A stretch of 6,816 nucleotides of DNA from Cyanobacteria bacterium OH_CDB_58 (GTDB taxonomy: Bacteria > Cyanobacteriota > Vampirovibrionia > Gastranaerophilales > Gastranaerophilaceae), in contig JAEZLC010000032.1 of NCBI GenBank assembly GCA_023435965.1, forward strand, positions 1 to 6,816. The letters run 5' to 3'. Both the position numbers and the translations under genes were made by a program. The notes beneath the pieces were generated by a model. The model searched no databases. It had not been told where the DNA came from and saw nothing but the letters and a program-made list of their open reading frames with translations. Below are positions 4,518 through 6,816 of the stretch, one piece after another; within the stretch, counting starts at the first letter, position 1; each line of letters opens with the position of its first letter.

Positions 4518-6816
4518 ATGAAGTTATTTATAAAAAAAGCAGGATTAAACATCAAGAAGATATTTGTTTCTCTCTTATGTTTCTTATTTATGTTCCAACA
4601 ATCAATGTTATTGCCGGTCTTAGCATCGACAATATCAGGTGTGGATGGAGTAAACAATCCGGGTGGAACAAAAACTTATGACATTAACCCGATGTTTAAT
4701 TCAGGAAATACAGGGTTTAGGTACTACAATAGTTTTAATCTCTCACAGGGCGACATAGCAAACTTGATTTTTCAGATGCAGAGTGGTGGAGCTAATGTTA
4801 GTCAGTTCGTAAATTTGGTAAATAACCAGATTGTAATAAACGGCATGTTAAATACTATGCAAAATGGTGCGTTCTATAATGGCCATGCTATATTTGTTTC
4901 TCCTAACGGCATGGTTGTTGGGGCCTCAGGTGTTTTGAATGTAGGATCTTTAACCGCTCTTTCTCCTGACCCTGTTTCTTTTGCAAAATATTCGGCTTTA
5001 TCATTTGCTGGTGCATCTTCGTCTCTGGTAAACCAATTCCAAGATGACGTAATATCAGTTCCAGGCTTAACAACCACCGCAAAAATTTCTGATTATTTGT
5101 TATCAGGTCTTACGTCCAGCGATGTAAGTTTAGATATATTAAAAGGTTCTGATCAAACGGGCGATGTTACTGTTAACGGTAAAGTATTCGCAAGAGGCGA
5201 TGTAAATATATATGGAAAAAATATACTCATAGGGGCTGTTGATAACGCTGCAACCATAGATGTAGACGAATCTACTTCTAATACTTCAACGGGTATTTTC
5301 GCTGGGGTTCAAACAAATATAAGCGGATCGAAATATAATCAGGGAGATCTGATTTCATCTGACGATCAAGCTCAAAAATTATTTAATGCATTGGTCAAAA
5401 ATAATATCCAAGAAGGTGCTTCTTTCGCTAATGAAAACGGGAAAATTGCAATCAAAGCCCAAGCGGTTAAAACAGCAAACGTTCTTACTCTGGCCGATAA
5501 ATTCTACTACAGAGTTGCAGGAAGTTTGATAGAATTTACAGAATCAGAACTTGCTGCCCAAATTGAAACAGAGTTGTTTGATCAAATCACTGCTCTTAAT
5601 GCGGAAGTTACTGCTGGGACTAAGACCCAAGCACAAGTGGATGCAGTCATAAAAAATTTGAAAGATGAAAAATTTCTTAAAGCAGCTGCTGATACCGCAG
5701 AAAAAATGATTCCGGCAAGTGCAACCGATCCAAATAGCATAGAAGCAAATAAAGCTACAGTTACAATAAATAACGCATATTTGGGTGCAAACGACGTTGA
5801 TGTAAGTGCAACAAGCGTAGTAAATTATAATGCCCAAAAGGGGAATGCTTTAGCAAGCTTTATAGATAGCACCGCCGTTGGGAATATGCTTCAAAGTGCT
5901 TTATTGGGCACAGATTATGATTATGAGGGTGCTAGAGCAAAAGCTACTATAGACGTGGGATCTGGTTCAATAATTAAAGCTGCAAATGATATCACTCTTA
6001 ATTCTTTAGCAGTTGCAAATGCGAATATGAAGGTTTCGAGTTTATTCCCTCCACTAATAGATACGGCAAGCGAATTGTATTATTCAACAGGAACCAAAAC
6101 CGTTTCTTCAGTAAATGTAAAAAACGGAGCTGAATTAAATGCCGCCCAAGACTTGACTGTTAATGCAACGTCTAAAAACACCCACTGGGTAAAAATAAAA
6201 GATCAAACATCGGTTGCAGAACAGGTAGGTGCAACTCAGGTTAATCTTCCATCTGTTCAAGTTTCTGTCGTAAATTCCAAAACAGATGCCGATACAACTG
6301 CAAATATAGAAAACGGGGCTAGCATAACTGCAAAAAATGTTGCCGTAAATGCCGTAAACGTGACGAATGATTTAACTTCTGTAACAACTAATGCAACTAT
6401 TGCGGATTCAGGCAATTTGGGTGTTGCGGTCGCTGTTTCTATTAAAAATGCAGATATAAATACCAGTGCAATAATCGATACTATTGTTAATACAAATAAT
6501 TCCGGCACTGTATCTGTAAATGCTCAGAATCTACACACTGCATACTCTTCGACTGAAGCAAAAGTAGAAACAGGAAGTACGTTTAAAGCTAAGGTTATAA
6601 ATGGATTAATAAATAAATCAGGAATTAAGAGCACTATATCGTCTCTTGTAGGTGATTATGTTGATACGTCTACATTATCTTCATTCTTTAATTCTACAAC
6701 CGAACTTCCAAGTGCAAGTGCCTCTATTGTTTATAATAACAGCGACGTAAGCACGGTTGCAGAAATAGGAAAAAATGCAAAAATAAGTGCGGATAATGTT
6801 AATCTGAATGCAAATA
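4518..6816 (+). CDS. Large secreted TpsA adhesin, LktA-like FxxPxG filamentous family (partial, 3' end beyond window)
   Basis: The frame stays open for 766 codons from the ATG at 4518 to the window edge with no stop. A long Sec signal peptide covers residues 1-36 (Lys-rich start, hydrophobic core 15-35, cleavage after VLA). The TPS-type secretion domain follows: YDINPMFNSG at 54-63, FNLSQGDIANLIF at 73-85, then FVSPNGMVVGASGVLNVGSL at 126-145. The last stretch carries the FxxPxG signature (F126, P129, G131) of LktA-type filamentous adhesins, named after Fusobacterium necrophorum leukotoxin. From about 215 onward the protein is rich in Asn, Ala, Val, Ser and Thr in short beta strands, as in a right-handed beta-helix. 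A probable helical stretch interrupts it at 340-400. After the signal peptide there is no cysteine and one tryptophan (W557). Start choice: a weak GAAAG lies 8 bases upstream, and the signal peptide begins directly. The product should be secreted by the divergent TpsB. Adhesin or toxin activity cannot be decided from this fragment. Confidence 0.88.
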   Translation, partial: MKLFIKKAGLNIKKIFVSLLCFLFMFQQSMLLPVLASTISGVDGVNNPGGTKTYDINPMFNSGNTGFRYYNSFNLSQGDIANLIFQMQSGGANVSQFVNLVNNQIVINGMLNTMQNGAFYNGHAIFVSPNGMVVGASGVLNVGSLTALSPDPVSFAKYSALSFAGASSSLVNQFQDDVISVPGLTTTAKISDYLLSGLTSSDVSLDILKGSDQTGDVTVNGKVFARGDVNIYGKNILIGAVDNAATIDVDESTSNTSTGIFAGVQTNISGSKYNQGDLISSDDQAQKLFNALVKNNIQEGASFANENGKIAIKAQAVKTANVLTLADKFYYRVAGSLIEFTESELAAQIETELFDQITALNAEVTAGTKTQAQVDAVIKNLKDEKFLKAAADTAEKMIPASATDPNSIEANKATVTINNAYLGANDVDVSATSVVNYNAQKGNALASFIDSTAVGNMLQSALLGTDYDYEGARAKATIDVGSGSIIKAANDITLNSLAVANANMKVSSLFPPLIDTASELYYSTGTKTVSSVNVKNGAELNAAQDLTVNATSKNTHWVKIKDQTSVAEQVGATQVNLPSVQVSVVNSKTDADTTANIENGASITAKNVAVNAVNVTNDLTSVTTNATIADSGNLGVAVAVSIKNADINTSAIIDTIVNTNNSGTVSVNAQNLHTAYSSTEAKVETGSTFKAKVINGLINKSGIKSTISSLVGDYVDTSTLSSFFNSTTELPSASASIVYNNSDVSTVAEIGKNAKISADNVNLNAN
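5754..6815 (+). repeat. Degenerate protein-level repeats of about 60 residues in the TpsA beta-helix
   Basis: A motif of the form N-G-A-x-[IL]-x-A-x-[DN]-[IV]-x-[VL]-N-A recurs in TpsA. Clear copies are at residues 481-495 (GSGSIIKAANDITLN), 537-550 (NGAELNAAQDLTVNA), 599-612 (NGASITAKNVAVNA) and 751-766 (GKNAKISADNVNLNAN). Weaker copies are near 416-432 and 660-670. Spacing is mostly 56-65 residues. The repeat is visible in protein but not as long DNA identity, so it is old and diverged. Confidence 0.6.

Noticed and set aside
4874..5077. Minus-strand open frame of 67 codons inside tpsA
   Set aside because: It lies antisense to the continuous tpsA frame, has no recognisable motif and no convincing ribosome binding site. 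It is a shadow frame.
5544..5837. Minus-strand open frame of 97 codons with many Cys and Ile residues
   Set aside because: The composition is that of the reverse complement of Ala/Asn/Lys-rich tpsA codons. It has no domain pattern.
6257..6508. Minus-strand open frame of 83 codons that looks hydrophobic and membrane-like
   Set aside because: The hydrophobicity arises from reading the complement of Asn/Thr/Ala codons in tpsA. No independent support.

Overview
The window comes from an AT-rich Gram-negative (two-membrane) bacterium. It carries an outer-membrane Omp85/TpsB-type transporter, a very large secreted adhesin with an LktA-type FxxPxG signature, and a type IV pilus or type II secretion inner-membrane protein. 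The combination fits gut relatives of Cyanobacteria (Gastranaerophilales/Vampirovibrionia), where LktA-family adhesins are common. That placement is an inference from family content and base composition; there is no marker gene here. Fusobacteriota would be the alternative for an LktA-like adhesin, but the base composition seems less extreme than is usual there.

Left part (1-1763, + strand): the last 16 codons of a probable GspE/PilB-type ATPase are followed by a complete GspF/PilC platform protein that starts at TTG, and then by a 96-residue conserved hypothetical protein. These are tightly spaced and look like one operon. A tRNA-Ile(GAT) with its own promoter-like boxes follows, and a rho-independent terminator closes the block.

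Middle part (1764-2409, + strand): a good sigma-70-type promoter and a striking inverted repeat precede a stand-alone GyrI-like (SbmC-type) small-molecule-binding protein. The likely start is the ATG at 1927, not the GTG at 1912.

Right part (2417-6816): a two-partner secretion locus in divergent orientation. The TpsB outer-membrane transporter (640 aa) runs on the minus strand. The TpsA exoprotein (at least 766 aa, running off the window) runs on the plus strand. They share a 178-bp AT-rich intergenic region that contains candidate promoters and a perfect 14-bp palindrome. TpsA should be exported by Sec, recognised by the POTRA domains of TpsB through its N-terminal TPS domain, and threaded through the TpsB barrel to fold outside as a long beta-helix. 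The TpsB protein has an unusual charged 40-residue tail after its last barrel strand. TpsA has a helical insertion inside its beta-rich region. No mobile element, CRISPR array or clearly new system was found; the most unusual points are the divergent TPS layout, the TpsB tail and the operator-like repeat before the GyrI-like gene.
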